From Physcia stellaris (Eukaryota; Ascomycota; Lecanoromycetes; Caliciales; Physciaceae): 64,000 bases of DNA. The notes under the pieces were generated by a model. The model saw only the letters and a program-made list of their open reading frames with translations, did no database searches and was not told where the DNA came from. Shown in pieces: positions 44,460 to 58,099 of this stretch. The stretch spans positions 538,948 through 602,947 of the forward strand of contig JABSSW010000025.1 in assembly GCA_018902385.1 (NCBI GenBank), given 5' to 3'. The position numbers and the translations under genes were made by a program. Position 1 is the stretch's first letter. Every line of letters begins with the position of its first letter.

Positions 44460-46089
44460 ACTTGATAATTCTACCAGCAAGGAGTTTTGCTTGTCGTCTT
44501 GGCTTGCGACCTTCTCGGCAGCTCGAGAGCTGAAAAGGTCATGAACACTTCTGAAAGGAGACTTTATAGAAGATCTTGATCACAACATCTGATTGATGAT
44601 CGAGACCAAAGCCACAGCCGGCTAAGAGATTAAAGTCGCTACGGTTCTCTCGAACAATATTAAGCCCCGATCCCTCTCTACAGGTAGTTTTCGCATTAGC
44701 TGCTGATTCTGAAGTAGATGCGAGGGGCATAGCTCTAGAACGCTGAAGACTGTGCATATCATACAACACTTTCGTCGCCCTAAGCGGTTCCAGATCGGTG
44801 AGAAGCCTTTTGCTTTTGTCATTCGTAGACCGATCCCGAGCCCACGTGTGAAGAAAGATGACTGAGATGAAAACAAGCTTTGGCCGGTTTTAGGGCTTGC
44901 TGTCAAGCCGGGTCATTAAGCCCAATCAGGCACCATATCCACCGTGTCGAAGCACAAGGGATATGGCTTTCGGGCCGTCTCCCACACCTCTCTGTACGAT
45001 TATACTTTTTTGATACTCGGAGCCCGCAGAGCTAGCTCGGTCCAGACCAGAATCCTGGAGGCGGCGGGAATGTCGAAAGTCCTGAAGAAGCCTAGTTGAC
45101 AGCGCGCTAAGAAATAGCATGCTGGAAGCGAGATCCTAAGCGAGCGTTGATCATGAATGTCCCTTATCGCGTCGGACCGTCGCGAAGACTTTCACTCCTT
45201 ATGGAAGGCCATGATTGTGGCGGTAGACTAAGATGTCAAGTCCTCGCTAAGTTGGGTTGAATGTGCCAATCAGACAGTCAAGCCAGTAGAGGGAAATGCT
45301 ACTAATCAGATTTGCCCCCTCCTTAATGGAATTGTCCTAGAAGTAAAGAAAAGCAGACTTGCTAGAATTTTCGGTTTCCTGATTCAAATCTCTCTAAGCA
45401 GTGGTCCACGAGCTACACCATGAAGGAGGACTCGAAGGCCAACCTTAGCTCGTCGCTCTGTACCACTAGGATCCAAAGCCACGCTATAGTGGCAATTATT
45501 GGTTGCTAGTGAGAGATGATGGAGGTCATTGACCGAGACTACACAGACCATCTTCTTCGATCGCTTGCAGGCAGATTGCCGCTTTGTGTTTGGGAATTTG
45601 AGGCCGAGAAGTTCGTGACCTAGCTTATCACTGTTCAGGATGCTAGGATGAATCTTCCAGACTAGCAAGAGAATTTGAAGACGCTTGTGACTCCAAAGTG
45701 CCACAGCGCTTGAAACTTACTTAGAGGACGCGTATGGGAGTGTAATTTGCTCGTGGCGAGTCCGAAATTTTGCGGAAAGCGGTGTCGATAACATGTGATT
45801 TTCAAGAGTCTTGATGAAAGTGAAAGAGACCTGACAAGAAGATCAAAGCAAATTTCTCTTTTAGCTTGGATTAAGGCTTTGCAACAGAAAATTGTGAAAT
45901 AGTTCTCAATGTTTAAGTCGAGTTGTACGGCTGTGAACACTTTTACTTGATTGAACAAAGACTGGATGTCACTTTACTCACAAGCTCGAATCAGAGAGCT
46001 GTTATCCTCCTTGCATATCTCTACTGCCAGTGTCAAGAATCTAAAGTACCCTATCTGCGTCGGTCCGGTATAGATAGGATGATTCTCAC
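44460..46089. other. Intergenic, nothing supportable
   Basis: Only short frames on both strands, none convincing. It may include the decayed 3' flank of the HET relic. Confidence 0.3.
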
Positions 46090-47470
46090 CTCTCATCGGA
46101 TTAAGTTCCTGGCTCGTCGATCTTCATAATCTCAGGAAATACGTTATCGACGGAAGCATGAAGGTCCAAGATATACTCCACATTTATGTATCGCTGACTT
46201 TTCAGAGATTAATTCTGTATCGTTTGACTGAGATTGGAAGGGTCAATGTCGCCCATTCCGATGGATAGTGTGTGAGTAACAGTGTCGAAAATATGACCGG
46301 ATAAAGCGAGGGAATTCTCAATCTGCCGAGACTTCAGTTTCGCATTCAGTATCCAGCGAACTTCGGTGTGGCGATCTTTCCTGAATTAAATCTCCAGCCT
46401 ACCGTCTAAGAAGCAGCCATTTAGATGGTGGAAATGCCAGTCCATGGACTTGGCGAAGGTCAAGCTGCCATCGTTATTACTGTGATGTAGAAGGATGTCA
46501 AAGACTGATGCTCAAGTCTCGGTGCACAAAAAGTGGCACTTAGACGCACCCAATGGAAGATCAGATCCAAAGGGGCGAATTCGTCAGGATCTGAAGAGCG
46601 ATAATCTTTCGATCTGTTCTCTGTAAGCACACTCATGACAGCCAAACCCATACCTCTCGAACACAGCCGCATAGCAACATCGCCATGCAAATCTTGAGTA
46701 TGTCTCCGCTAATCCATCGCGATATCCAACGGGCTGAGATTCGCATCGCTTGCAATCGCACAAAGCGCAAACATCTCGTCTCGTGGATTCGTAGTCAGAG
46801 CCGCTCGATGGCGCAGAGGTATTGGAATTATGTTCATGTAAGTCACTCTCTTGAAGTCCGATCGATCAGCCCAATAGTCAAGAGGGGCTCATATTCAAGC
46901 GAGAAGTCTTCCTCGACTAAGCCAATCCTGCTGAAGAAAATCCTAGCTGTAGCAAATTCTCCAAATGGCAAAGCTAATCTGCCAAACCGAATCTTTACCG
47001 TCATAACATCTGCGGCTTCCTTAATAGTCCATCTATGATCGAATGTCTAGAAATCTGATTCAGTCCTACCAATCATCGTCATAACGATGTGGTAAATTTT
47101 AGATTCGACCAGGTCTTATGGTTCCCAGCTCAGTCAGAGTTGGTGTATGGTCTGTGACACTTCGTCGCTATTTATCTGAGAGTTTGGGGAAAAATTGATC
47201 ACGAGGTACGTGAGATTGTTGTGTCCCAACCAAAGCGGCTTTTTCTAGATTTCGGGCCTGAGAGATACTTGCTGATCTTGCTCGTTGAGATCTTGCTGGT
47301 TGATGAAGATTGCATTATGACATAATGTTCTGCTCTGATTAGAATAACAAAGTTGATGCAATGCTGAGCAAAGACATATGATAATCGTCAGTTGTTCTCG
47401 TCACAATGAGTCTGCTTGTTGAGCGTAAGATCTCCCCAGCAGTAAGAAAGAAATTCGTAGTATGGCTCCT
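46090..47470 (-). pseudogene. Decayed HET-domain (heterokaryon incompatibility) gene
   Basis: HET proteins trigger non-self recognition death in filamentous fungi. In order along the minus strand, islands match the HET domain. SYCWGD (47430-47447) follows EPYYEF, the usual start of the domain. Then come NQQDLNEQDQQVSL (about 47259-47321), WTIKEAADV (about 47008-47034), and NPRDEMFAL (about 46763-46790). A C-terminal stretch at about 46090-46450 reads LSGHIFDTVTHTLSIGM. The islands lie in different frames and are separated by stops (for example after the PRDE island and twice in the C-terminal part), so there is no intact protein. Order and spacing are right for one gene. It lies about 4 kb from the AT-rich repeat block, a common setting for HET genes. 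Confidence 0.65.
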
Positions 47471-48877
47471 CGGACAGGCGTACTCTTTCGATCTGATCAG
47501 AGATAAGATCGACATCGATCCCGAGCCGTATCTCAATGAATCGGATTGTGCGCCCTTGCAAACGTTAAATTCTTGTTGTTTGGAGCTCGTTTTTTGCCAA
47601 TGAGCTGGCACCAGATCTACCGCAGCCTTAATTAGATGGCGTGGAGCTGCCTCTTTACTCTATCCGCCATTGACGATGGTAAGCTCCTCGCCTGGTTTTC
47701 CAGATGTCGAGATGCATAGGACTGTTCGAAGAGTGCGACCGACCATCAAGCTGCCTGGCGATGCTGAGCGTAAGTCGAGCTAGCAAGTCGGGCGCAACAG
47801 TAGTAAAGCTGCATGTCGTCCAAAGTGGAATGTACCTATGCCACCTCCGCCAAAACTTGCCTCCTCCGGCTACTCGGAACCTCACTGCCTTTGGCATTCT
47901 CCAGTGCTATGCTACGATGGGAATGCTTCCTCTTTTCTCGGTGAAGAACAAACCTATATCACGCTTCACACGTAAGCTTCTCTTCAATTATTTCACCGCC
48001 GTGAACCATTAGAGAGTAGTAAGGCATCCTGGCTCTATGACCCTAGTTTGAGACGTCCTAACGTTTTGTCGCGCGCTCTGCTTCCCCCCACTTTATCTTT
48101 TACTACTCTCTCAAATCTCCTGCAATTTCTAACTTACTAACGGTATCGATATCGGCCGGTACCTAGGTCCCTACGGTCCAACGATGCCCTCCGAAGATTT
48201 GCTTACATAAGCCTCAGCAAAAAGCCCTGTACGAATTATTTTTAGAGTCTGACTCTCTATAGTATGTAAGAAGTGAGGTGTGAGGATTTCAAGTGGTTTG
48301 AGGACGAGATCCCACTCCGGATCGGTGATGCCGATGGCTCTAACCTTGTCAAGTTAGATCGCCAAGATGATTGTTTTACTACCGTCGTCGCGTCATATGG
48401 AAGATCCTTTCCAGAGGCCCATTTGCAATGCTAATACACACGACTAACGCGTTTTCATACTGTTTAAACATGGAAAGGTGTCCAGACATGAAACAATCAC
48501 CCATCTGAAGCTTCTTTGAGGGCACACGAGTCCTTCGGTGGCACTGCCGATCCAACTGCCGCGCGTAGAGAGGTTCTATCATGAAGTTTCGCGTTTAGTC
48601 GCAAAGGCGACCCGCACTTAAATCAGATGCTGTAACTGTTTCATTGATGGATTTGCTGACCGATTTCATACCCTTTGACACGCTCGCTTGAGATCGGAAG
48701 ATGTATATCCTCTTCCTGAGAGATCAAGGTTCTGCAACAACCGAATCCTTCTCCACGATTGTCCTATCCTATGAACCTACCACCAGTTTGCGCAATTGTA
48801 TCATCTGTATTTGACTTACATCTCAAGGTCTGCTTCGATCGTTGCCGGTGTAACCTCTTAGTGATTCTTCAAGTCTA
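47471..48877. other. Intergenic, nothing supportable
   Basis: Short overlapping frames only (47655-47897 minus, 47704-48012 plus). The right end presumably includes the promoter of the aspartic protease gene. Confidence 0.35.
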
Positions 48878-50291
48878 ATGTTATCCATTTTCTTATTTGC
48901 TTCGCTTGCGGCCTCAGCTATAAATAACTACGGTACCTCAGCTAGCACCGTTGTACTTGACCTTCAACAGAACGATGCGTCGACCACTCAAGACGATCAA
49001 TTACTGACTAACATTCGGGGCTCTCTTGGACAACTATCATCAAGATATGGGGGAGCTGCCCGGGCTCTAGCGTTCAACGCAGATGGATCTTCCAATGGAA
49101 AGAGCATCTTGCCTCTTGCCGGACAACAACTCCCAGCTGGTGGGTATGGAGTCTATTACGGGAATATCACGATAGGCACCTCTTCCCCGCAGAATTTCAA
49201 AGTCGTCTTCGACACTGGTAAGTCGCAATTTTCGTCATGAGCTGCAATAGCAAGACTGATTATCTAGGTTCCTCTGACTTGGTCGTCCCTGACTCCGACT
49301 GTTCGCTATCAAGAGGATGTCCAGCTTCAACAAAGTATAACGACAAAGGCATTCCTCAGAAGAACTCCACAACCATTATTTATGGAAGTGCAAACGCAAA
49401 TGGTGAGCGATCCGTAACAGGCAGCTCTCCCACGCCTCGAGGTCATGCTAATTCCACAATCTCTAAGGTACCAACTATGTGGATAGTATATCCATCGCCG
49501 GATTAGAAAGCTCCAACCAGGGACTTGTAGCCATCCATGATAGTGATGGTGTTCAGGATGCTCTCTTAGGTCTGGCTTTTGCGAATCGCTCCCTGAGTGG
49601 AATGACGCCTGTGTTTGATAATCTAAGAGCGGCCAATGCAAGACTTTACCCACAATTCTCTTTCTACTTCGGCCGCAACGGAAGTGGCAGCCAACTCACT
49701 TTAGGTGGAAACGATACCTCAATGTACCAAAGCCCAAACACTGTTTTGGTGACAAAGGAATCATACTGGCAAATCGCAGTTGACGGGATGACTGCCAACG
49801 GCAACTCAGTCGGTAGTATAGCAGAAGGCCAAGCGGCTGTTGATACCGGCACGATTTTGACATTCATTCCTACCGAAGCTGCAACAGCTGTTTTTAAGGC
49901 GATTCCCAACAGTATCCCATATAATAATTCAGAGCAGCCCGGCACTACATTCTACGCTTACCCCTGCGACACGGATGAATCCTACATGCCCACATTCATT
50001 CTCAATGGGCGCCCCATGCCAATCAACGTTACTGACTTCAACGCTGGAGCTCTCAATCAAAGATCCGCCGTAGACGTTGGTGGCGCGGCATTTGCAAACC
50101 AGATTGCTGCTATCCAAGAACGACAGAACATAGAATTTTGCGGTGCCGCCATAGTAGGAGCTTTCAAGAGCAATAGTGGTATGGACCTGAATTACGTGCT
50201 TGGGTCGACTTTCTTACGAAGTTACTACACGATCTTCACTCATGCGCATAACGGACATGGTTCAAGTGTTACTTTCGGGGAGCTCAAGTAG
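48878..50291 (+). CDS. Secreted pepsin-like aspartic protease (family A1)
   Basis: Exons 48878-49217, 49268-49402 and 49468-50291 join in phase to 432 aa. The signal peptide is at the N-terminus (MLSIFLFASLAASA), followed by a propeptide-like region up to about residue 85. The first catalytic triad is FDTGSSDLVVP (Asp about 112), split by intron 1. The second is AAVDTGTILTF (Asp about 284). Other family marks are YYGNITIGTSSPQNFKVVF, LLGLAF and YVLGSTFLRSYYTIF. Many NxS/T sites are present. There is no obvious GPI signal at the C-terminus, so it is probably released. It is the last recognisable gene before the AT-rich block. Confidence 0.92.
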
Positions 50292-51719
50292 ATCAAGCGG
50301 CCAAACTTGTGGTAGCATGTAGCAGATCTTGAATTGGTTATCTTCACTCGCCAGTTCGCAACTTCCCGCAGTGGTTCCGAGAAGCTGAACCTAAGCCATA
50401 TACGTTCTTGGTGAAGCTAGAGAGGCTTTCAGAATTAGTCAAGTGAGGAAATTTGGTATCTTTCCAAGACCCGCAATGTTTCGCGGTCCTACATACCTTG
50501 ATAGAACCAAGCAATAGCTTTACAGACTTCCCTGCCGGTTCTGGAGACCGGGATGTAATGACAGCACTGCAAGCAAGCCTTCCCGTACACAACGGAAGGC
50601 TTATAGTCCGCTGACTCTTCTGAAGTTTAGCTCTGAATAGCATTGGTACCATAGAAAGCTTCGACTGTTGACCAAGAGCTCGTGAGGGTTTTCATGGCAA
50701 AAATAAGGTCCTTCCATTGCACCGCCTCGATGCGCTATATACCTATCTGCATCCCAAGTCGACCCGAAGGATCTTCAATCCTACGGCGAGTGAAGGATAG
50801 GCCTGGCGTTGAGTTGCAGACTTCTCGACGTGCATGGCGAGGACATCATAGTGAACACCTACTGCACATCAAGGATCCACAGATATGATAACTCCGGCTG
50901 ACAAGCATGCGAGGTGAATCCACTTGAAAATACAGACATTGAACAGCCCATAGCTGTGGTGTGATCCTGAGGAGACCTCTTCAGTAAATTTCCTATATCT
51001 CCTGTACTGCGCGCACCCTCGATAAGCTTCGTGATCAAATCAACTTCCGTCTTCAAACGCTTTTCTTCCTCCAAAACGCAGTCCGTTCATGGCTCACTCA
51101 TTCCCTACTTCGCCATTCGATGATGCTGATGACAAATAGAGAAGTACGTCAACATCCGCGCCGGGTGCATCGTTATTGAGTCATCACTGTGAACTTTCGA
51201 CAGCTATCGTTTCATCAGAAGATGTTTGCTCCATCATCAGCCTTCATTCCGCGAGCAGTAAATTATGACGTCGCAGAGAGATTCGTCCTTGCGACAGCAA
51301 TCGATTGAGGTTGGTTTTGAGACAGTCTTTCCCCCATTCTGTTTATCTACTTCCGATCTAAGATCTATTTTAGTATGTCGCGTACAGTGCCAAGTTTCTG
51401 ATGGGTTTAGAGGTCCTGTTTTATTCTGCGAATGCCCCGGCTGACCTCATTGGCGCGCAAATCCGGAATTGAGCCCACATGACCAGACACGTGTACATCA
51501 TTCACGTTTCTTCTGAGCCGTCAATGTATCAGAACTGATGTGTCTTCCCCTTGTCTGAAATGTTTCCGGTGATCAGCAGTGCAGATCGAGCCAATCCAGA
51601 TAGGTAAGTCGTGAGCGGGACGAGATTTCAAGTGAGAGCATAGTCAGTCGAGTAAGTTTTTTGTGACTTGTTCGGGTAGGTCTAGTTATTCTGAATCTTG
51701 ACAGACAAAAGAAGTATAG
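50292..51719. other. Intergenic, edge of the AT-rich block
   Basis: Normal-composition DNA with no supportable gene. One short minus-strand frame around 50859-51074 reads protein-like (EEEKRLKTEVDLITKLIEGA) but has no family or exon chain. Composition changes abruptly near 51720. Confidence 0.35.
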
Positions 51720-51837
51720 CTTAAATTACTAGTAGCAAAGATATTTTGAAAATATTACAAACGATTGAAAAAAAGAACTCGACGAATCAAAAGAAATTTG
51801 TTGTTTAATATTAATTATATTTCATGATTTTGTTCAT

Positions 51838-52300
51838 CAAAATGAATTACAAAAAAGCGAAAAAAACTTTTCGCGAACATACGTTTATTTTTTATTTTCG
51901 TTTGAAATTTGCTTCAAATTCTGCGTCAGAATTCATCAATGAAAAATCGATGAAATTGAATTTATTTCATCGTTTTGTTCAAATTTTGCGTCAAATTCTA
52001 TCGATGAAAAATCGATGAAATCGATTATATTTCATCGTTTTGCTCATCAAAGTGAATTACAAAAAACGAAAAAAACTTTTCGCGAAAATACGTTTATTTT
52101 TTATTTTCGTTTAGAATTTGCGACAGATTTTGCGTCAAAATTCATCAATGAAAAATCGATGAAATTGAATATATCTCGACGTTCTGTCTAGAATTTGTGT
52201 CAAAATCTATTGATGAAAATTCGATAAAAAATCGATGAAATTTTCGATATTTCAACGTTTTGTTCAGAATTTGCGTCAGATTTTGATTCAAAATTGATCA
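51838..52300 (+). repeat. Two tandem copies of a about 210-base unit
   Basis: Units starting near 51838 and 52050 share a segment reading AATGAATTACAAAAAA-type sequence followed by CTTTTCGCGAA and then a 12-base-word array. The same unit recurs near 54465, 55460, 56380, 57518 and 58048, and inverted near 59565, 59935 and 60295. Confidence 0.7.
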
Positions 52301-53159
52301 TTTGACAATCGATGATCAATCGTTAATATTTGTTCATTACAACAATGATTGATTTGAACAAATTTACAATAATATTTTGTATAAACAAAAAACGCATGAT
52401 CAATCACGACGTGTTTGTATTTTCGTTTTCGAATCGATTTAACGAATTTTCATTAAATAACGTGCAAAGTTGAATCAAATTCGACGTTTGTTTATATAAA
52501 TTTTCTATTTGATGATTTTGTCACAATCGATTTTTTGATCACATGAATAATTGTTGACGAATCGTAAAAAACAATCTATCAAATCATAATAACAATGACT
52601 ATGTTGTTTCGACGATTAAAACTGTAAAACGTTATCAAAAATATTGAATTTCATGTTTTCATTTTGAAATTTCGAGATTTAATATCGATTGTTTCAATTT
52701 GATGTATGACGACAAACGTTGTTTTTAAAAATTATCAAATTCGCGAATACAACAATGCGATCGAAAAAATCGAATTTCGAATTGATAACACGTCGTTAAT
52801 CAATTGAGTCGTATTTTACAAAATTCATTTCTCGTTTTCAATTTTTTTTTTGATTTCATTTTCAAATTGTTTGAACATCAATCATTTCGACTCGACAAAA
52901 TATTGATAATTCAAAATTTGTAAATTTTTATTTCAAATAAATCAATTTTCGACAAATATTTTGAGTTTTCTTTTGTCAATCATTTTGTCATTATTTTTAA
53001 CAATTTTCGTGACAGAAAATCTTTACGAAAATTATCGCTCATTTCGATTATAATTCATTTCAAAAAACACGTTTACATCAAGATTATCAATTCACGTACA
53101 ATTTATTTCAAATCATCAAAATGTTTGACAATAAATGCATGATTTGAAATGATAAATCA

Positions 53160-53760
53160 AAATATTATCAATCATATCGTAAATGTCGTTGACTCGACAT
53201 CACAATCAATGTCAACGAGCAATTTTTTTTCATCATTTTTGCAACGCATGACATCAAAATCGATTTTTTCGTTGTAATTGTCATTTTTGAATTTCATTGC
53301 ATTTTTAAAATCGTGCAAAAACAAATCAAAAAACTCAAATTCAAAATCAAAATCGATGATGATTTCGTTTTTGATACGAAAATTGATGAATTCGATTTCG
53401 AAATCAAAAAAATCGCGAAAATCAAAACAATTGATGAAATTTTCAAAAACGTTAAACAAATTTCAAAAAAACGTAAAATCAACGAAAATGACGTAAATTT
53501 TCTAAATTTCGCATTCGAAAAAAAACAAAAATCAAACGAAAACGTTGTCAATGATCAAAAATTAAATGTTGTTGTTGATATCGACGACAATGAATTTGCG
53601 AAACGTATTTTAATTGTCAAGCGAAAAACGAAAAAAATGTTTGAAATTGAAAAAAACGATGACGATCGTGTTGTAATGAAAACGAAAAAAATGTTTGAAA
53701 TTGAAAAAAACATTGAATATTTCGATTAAAATATTTGATCATTAAATTTCGATCAAAACA
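53160..53760. other. Non-repetitive island with Lys/Asp/Asn-rich frames
   Basis: This segment lacks the common repeat words and holds overlapping frames (53313-53729 plus, 138 codons; 53172-53459 minus). The translations are almost only K, D, N, E, I, F and V, as expected when CpY loss removes most Pro, Gly and Leu-CTN codons. It may be a heavily mutated former gene or transposon part. No domain can be recognised. Confidence 0.3.
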
Positions 53761-54789
53761 ATTTCAATCAATTTTTTGCACGTGTGAACAACGATTTGCA
53801 ACGAATAAAATTGTAAATGAATAATTTCGTTCACAAAATCGTGATCGTGATTGTCATTTTTTTAAAATTTGCATTCGAACAATTTGTTTCATTTGTTTTC
53901 ATTTGAACAATAACATATTTTTAAATCATTTTTTTATTTTTATTTTTGTTACATATTTTTTTTTTGTCATTGAATTCGCAATTATTGAATTTTTCTACTT
54001 TTGCGCAATTCGTTAATTTTTGATTTTTCGAATTATTAACATTTGACGTTTTTTGTTTTGATGATTTTTTTTTTGAACGATGTATCGAACTAAATGAAAA
54101 AAAATCGATTTTTTTGAAAAAATGTTGACGTTTCGAATTAAAAAATTTTTGAAAATAATGATGATTGATATTGATTTAATTCAAATTTGATTCAAATTCA
54201 ATCATTTCACAATCGATAACTCATTGACACGTATTCAGATTCTCGTTCAAAATTTCAATTTATTTTCATCATTATTCGTTTTCAATTTCAGAATTTCGTC
54301 GATGATACAATGAACTTCACGTTGATATTCTGATAAATTGATTGTGTATTCGTCGATGAAAACGTTTGAATCGTTGTAATTTTTTCGTGATGTTTCTGTA
54401 CATATCACGTTGATCAAAATCATCAATTTTTCGAAACGAATTTCAAAATTCATGACATCAAAATGAATTACGAGAAAGTCGAGAAAAATTTCGACGAAAA
54501 TACGTTTATTTTCGATTTTCGTTTAAAATTTGCGTCAAATTTTGCGTCAGAATAAATCAATGAAAAATCGATGAAATTGATTGTATTTCATCGTTTTGTT
54601 CAGATTTTGCGTCAAATTTGCGTCAAATTACATCAATGAAAAATTGATGAAATTGATTGTATTTCATCGTTTTGTTCAAACTTTGCGTCAAATTCTGCGC
54701 CAAATCACATCAATGAAAAATCGATGAAATTGATATTATTTTATTTTTTTGTCAAGAATTTGCGTCAAATTTTGTTTCAAATTTTGCAA

Positions 54790-55140
54790 TGCGAAATCGA
54801 TCGTCAATCGATGATCAATCGTTGTTAACACAAAATTGATTGATTTGAACAAATTTATAACAATAATTTGTATAAACAAAATGCGTATAATTATCATTGA
54901 CGTGTTCGCATTTTCGTTTTCGAATCGATTTAACGAATTTTCATTGAATAACGTGCAACGTTAAATCAAATTTGACGTTTGTTTATATAAATTGTTTATT
55001 TGATGATTTTTTTTTTTTTTTTTTTTTTACACGTCAACGAGATCGACGAGTTTTTGCTGACGAAATCGAAATTGAAAATGATTCGAAAATTTTTAATTCG
55101 TTAAAATTTGATTCAAAATTGAATCAAATTCAATTTTTTC
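54790..55140 (+). repeat. Module B/D, forward copy 1
   Basis: Contains a segment near ATTTGAACAAATTTATAACA, then TTCGCATTTTCGTTTTCGAA, then AATAACGTGCAACGTTAAAT, a poly-T run at about 55007-55028, and a part with CGACGAGTTTTTGCTGACGA. It recurs at 55640-55990 about 850 bases on. Confidence 0.7.
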
Positions 55141-55639
55141 ACAATGAATAATTCATTGACACGTATTCAAATTTTGCGTCAAAATTTTTTAATGAAAAAT
55201 CAATGAAATTGATTTTATTTCATTTTTTTATTTAAAATTTGCGTCAGATTTTGCGTCAGATTTTTACAATTTGAAATCGATGAAATTGATTTTATTTTAT
55301 TTTTTTGTCAAAAATTTGCGTCAGATTTTGCGTTAGATTTCGTCAATGAAAAATCGATAAAATTGATTGTATTTTGTTTTTTCGTTCAAAATTTGAATCA
55401 AATTTTGCGTCAAATTACATCAATGAAAAATTGATTGTATTTCACAATTTTGACAATCAAAATGAATTACAAAAAAGCGAAAAAAACTTTTCGCGAAAAA
55501 AAATTTATTTTTTATTTTCGTTCAAAATTTGAATCAAATTTTGCGTCATGTTTCGTCAATGAAAAATCGATGAAATTGATTATGTTTCATTTTTTCATTC
55601 AGAATTTGCGTCAGAATTTGCGTCAGAATTTTACAATGC

Positions 55640-55990
55640 GAAATCGATGATTAATCGCTAATTCAAATTCATCACAACAATGATGAATTTGAACAAATTT
55701 AACAATAATTTGTATGAACAGAATGCGCATAAATTGATTATTATCATTTTATTGTGACGTGTTCGCATTTTCGTTTTCGAATCGATTTAACGAATTTTCA
55801 TTAAATAACGTGCAACGTTAAATCAAATTTGACGTTTGTTTATATAAATCGTTTATTTGATAATTTTTTTTTTTTTTTTTTTACACGTCAACGAAATCGA
55901 CGAGTTTTTGTTGACGAAATCGAAATTGAAAACGATTCGAAAATTTTTAATTCGTTAAAATTTGATTCAAATTTGAATCAAATTTAATTT
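55640..55990 (+). repeat. Module B/D, forward copy 2
   Basis: Direct repeat of 54790-55140 with the same order of words, including AATAACGTGCAACGTTAAAT, a poly-T run at about 55865-55882 and CGACGAGTTTTTGTTGACGA. Confidence 0.7.
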
Positions 55991-56564
55991 TTTCACAATA
56001 AATAATTCATTGACACGTGTTCAAATTTTGCGTCAGATTTTCACAATGCGAAGTCGATAAATCGATTGTATGTCATTTTTTCATTCAAAATTTGCGTCAA
56101 AATTCGTCATTGAAAAATCAATAAAATTGAATATATTTTATTTTTTCGTTCAAAGTTTGCGTCATTTTCTGCGTCAGATTTTCACAATGCGAAATCAATG
56201 AAATTGATTTTATTTTATTTTTTTGTCAAGAATTTGCGTCAAATTTTGCGTCAAATTTCGTCAATGCGAAATCGATAAAATTGATTGTATTTTGTTTTTT
56301 CGCTCAAAATTTGAATCAAATTTTGCGTCAAATTACATCAATGAAAAATTGATTGTATTTCACAACTTTGACAATCAAAATGAATTACAAAAAAACGAAA
56401 AAAACTCTTCGCGAAAAAAAATCTATTTTCTATTTTCGTTCAAAATTTGAATCAGATTTTGCGTCAAATTTCGTCAATGAAAAATCGATGAAATTGATTA
56501 TGTTTTATTTTTTCATTCAAAATTTGCGTCAGATTTTGCGTCAAATTTTACAATTCGAAATCGA

Positions 56565-56970
56565 TGATTAATCGTTGATTCAAATTCATCACAACAATGA
56601 TGAATTTGAACAAATTTACAACAATAATTTGTATAAACAAAATGCGTATGATCATCATTGACGTAAATTCGCATTCTCGTTTTCGAATCGATTGAAAAAA
56701 TCAAAAATCGTTTATTCAAAACAGAAATCGATAAACGCGATTAATGACAAATGAAATTTTAAAAAGTTTTTTTTTTCAACAAACACGTGATATTTTCAAT
56801 TGATCGTTTTCGTTGAAAACGTTTTTAAACAATTTATCATCGCAATTGTCGATAAAATCAAAAACAATCGCAAAATTTCGAAAAATCATAAACATTCATG
56901 ATTTCAAAATTGTCGATTACACGAGATCAGAATCTATCGATAAATCATCGATGAAAAATCGATGAAATTG
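56565..56970 (+). repeat. Module B/C, forward copy
   Basis: Starts with the module B words (ATTTGAACAAATTTACAACA, TTCTCGTTTTCGAATCG) and runs into a segment with CACGTGATATTTTCAATTGA and then TTCATGATTTCAAAATTGTC. The reverse-complement copies are at 60775-61205 and 63400-63812. Confidence 0.75.
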
Positions 56971-58099
56971 ATTTTATTTCATTTTTTCGTTCAAAATTTG
57001 CGTCAAAATTTGAATCAAATTACATCAATAAAAAATCGATGAAATTAATTGTATTTTATCGTTTTGAATTTGCGTCAAAATTTGAATCAAATTACATCAA
57101 TGAAAAATCGATGAAATTGATTGTATTTTATCGTTTTGTTCAAATTTTGCGTCAAATTTTGCGTCAAATTACATCAATGAAAAATCGATGAAATTGATTG
57201 TATTTCATCGTTTTGAATTTGCGTCAAAATCTGTGTCAAATTACATCAATGAAAAATCAATGAAATTGATTGTATGTCATTTTTTCGTTCGAAATTTGCG
57301 TCAAATTTTGCGTCAAATTTCGTTTTTGAAAAATCAATGAAATTGATTTTATTTTTTTTTTGTCAAGAATTTGCGTCAAATTTTGCGTCAAATTTTCACA
57401 ATGCGAAATCGATGAAATTGATTGTATTTCGTTTTTTCGTTCAAAATTTGCGTCAAATTTTGCGTCAAATTATATCAGTGAAAAATTGATGTGTATTTCA
57501 CAATTTTAACATTCAAAATGAATTACAAAAAGCGAAAAAATCTTTTCGCGAAAGAAAATTTATTTTTTATTTTCGTTCAAAATTTGAATCAAACTTTGCG
57601 TCAGATTTTCACAATTCGAAATCGATGAAATTGATTTTATTTTATTTTTTTGTCAAAAATTTGCGTCAGACTTTGCGTCAAATTTCGTCAATGAGAAATC
57701 GATGAAATTGATTGTATTTTATTTTTTTGTCAAAAATCTGCGTCAAAGTTTGCGTCAGATTTCGTCAATGAAAAATCGATGAAACTGATTGTATTTCATT
57801 TTTTTTTGTCAAGAATTTGAATCAAAGTTTGTGTCAAATTTCGTCAATGAAAAATCGATGAAATTGATTGTAATTCATTTTTTCGTTCAAAATTTGTTTT
57901 AGAATTCGTGTCAGAATTCGTCAATGAGAAATCAATGAAACTGAATATATTTCATTTTTCGTTCAAAATTTGCGTCAAATTTTGCGTCAAAATACATTAA
58001 TGAAAAATCGATGAAATCAGTTTTATTCGATCGCTTTGCTCATCAAAATCGATTACAAAAAAACGAAAAAACTTTTCGCGAATTTGAAAATTAAAAAAA

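Noticed and set aside
55007-55028. Long poly-T run as a terminator or retroposon tail
   Set aside because: It sits inside module D, which is repeated with a similar run 850 bases on; it is part of the repeat, with no adjacent gene.
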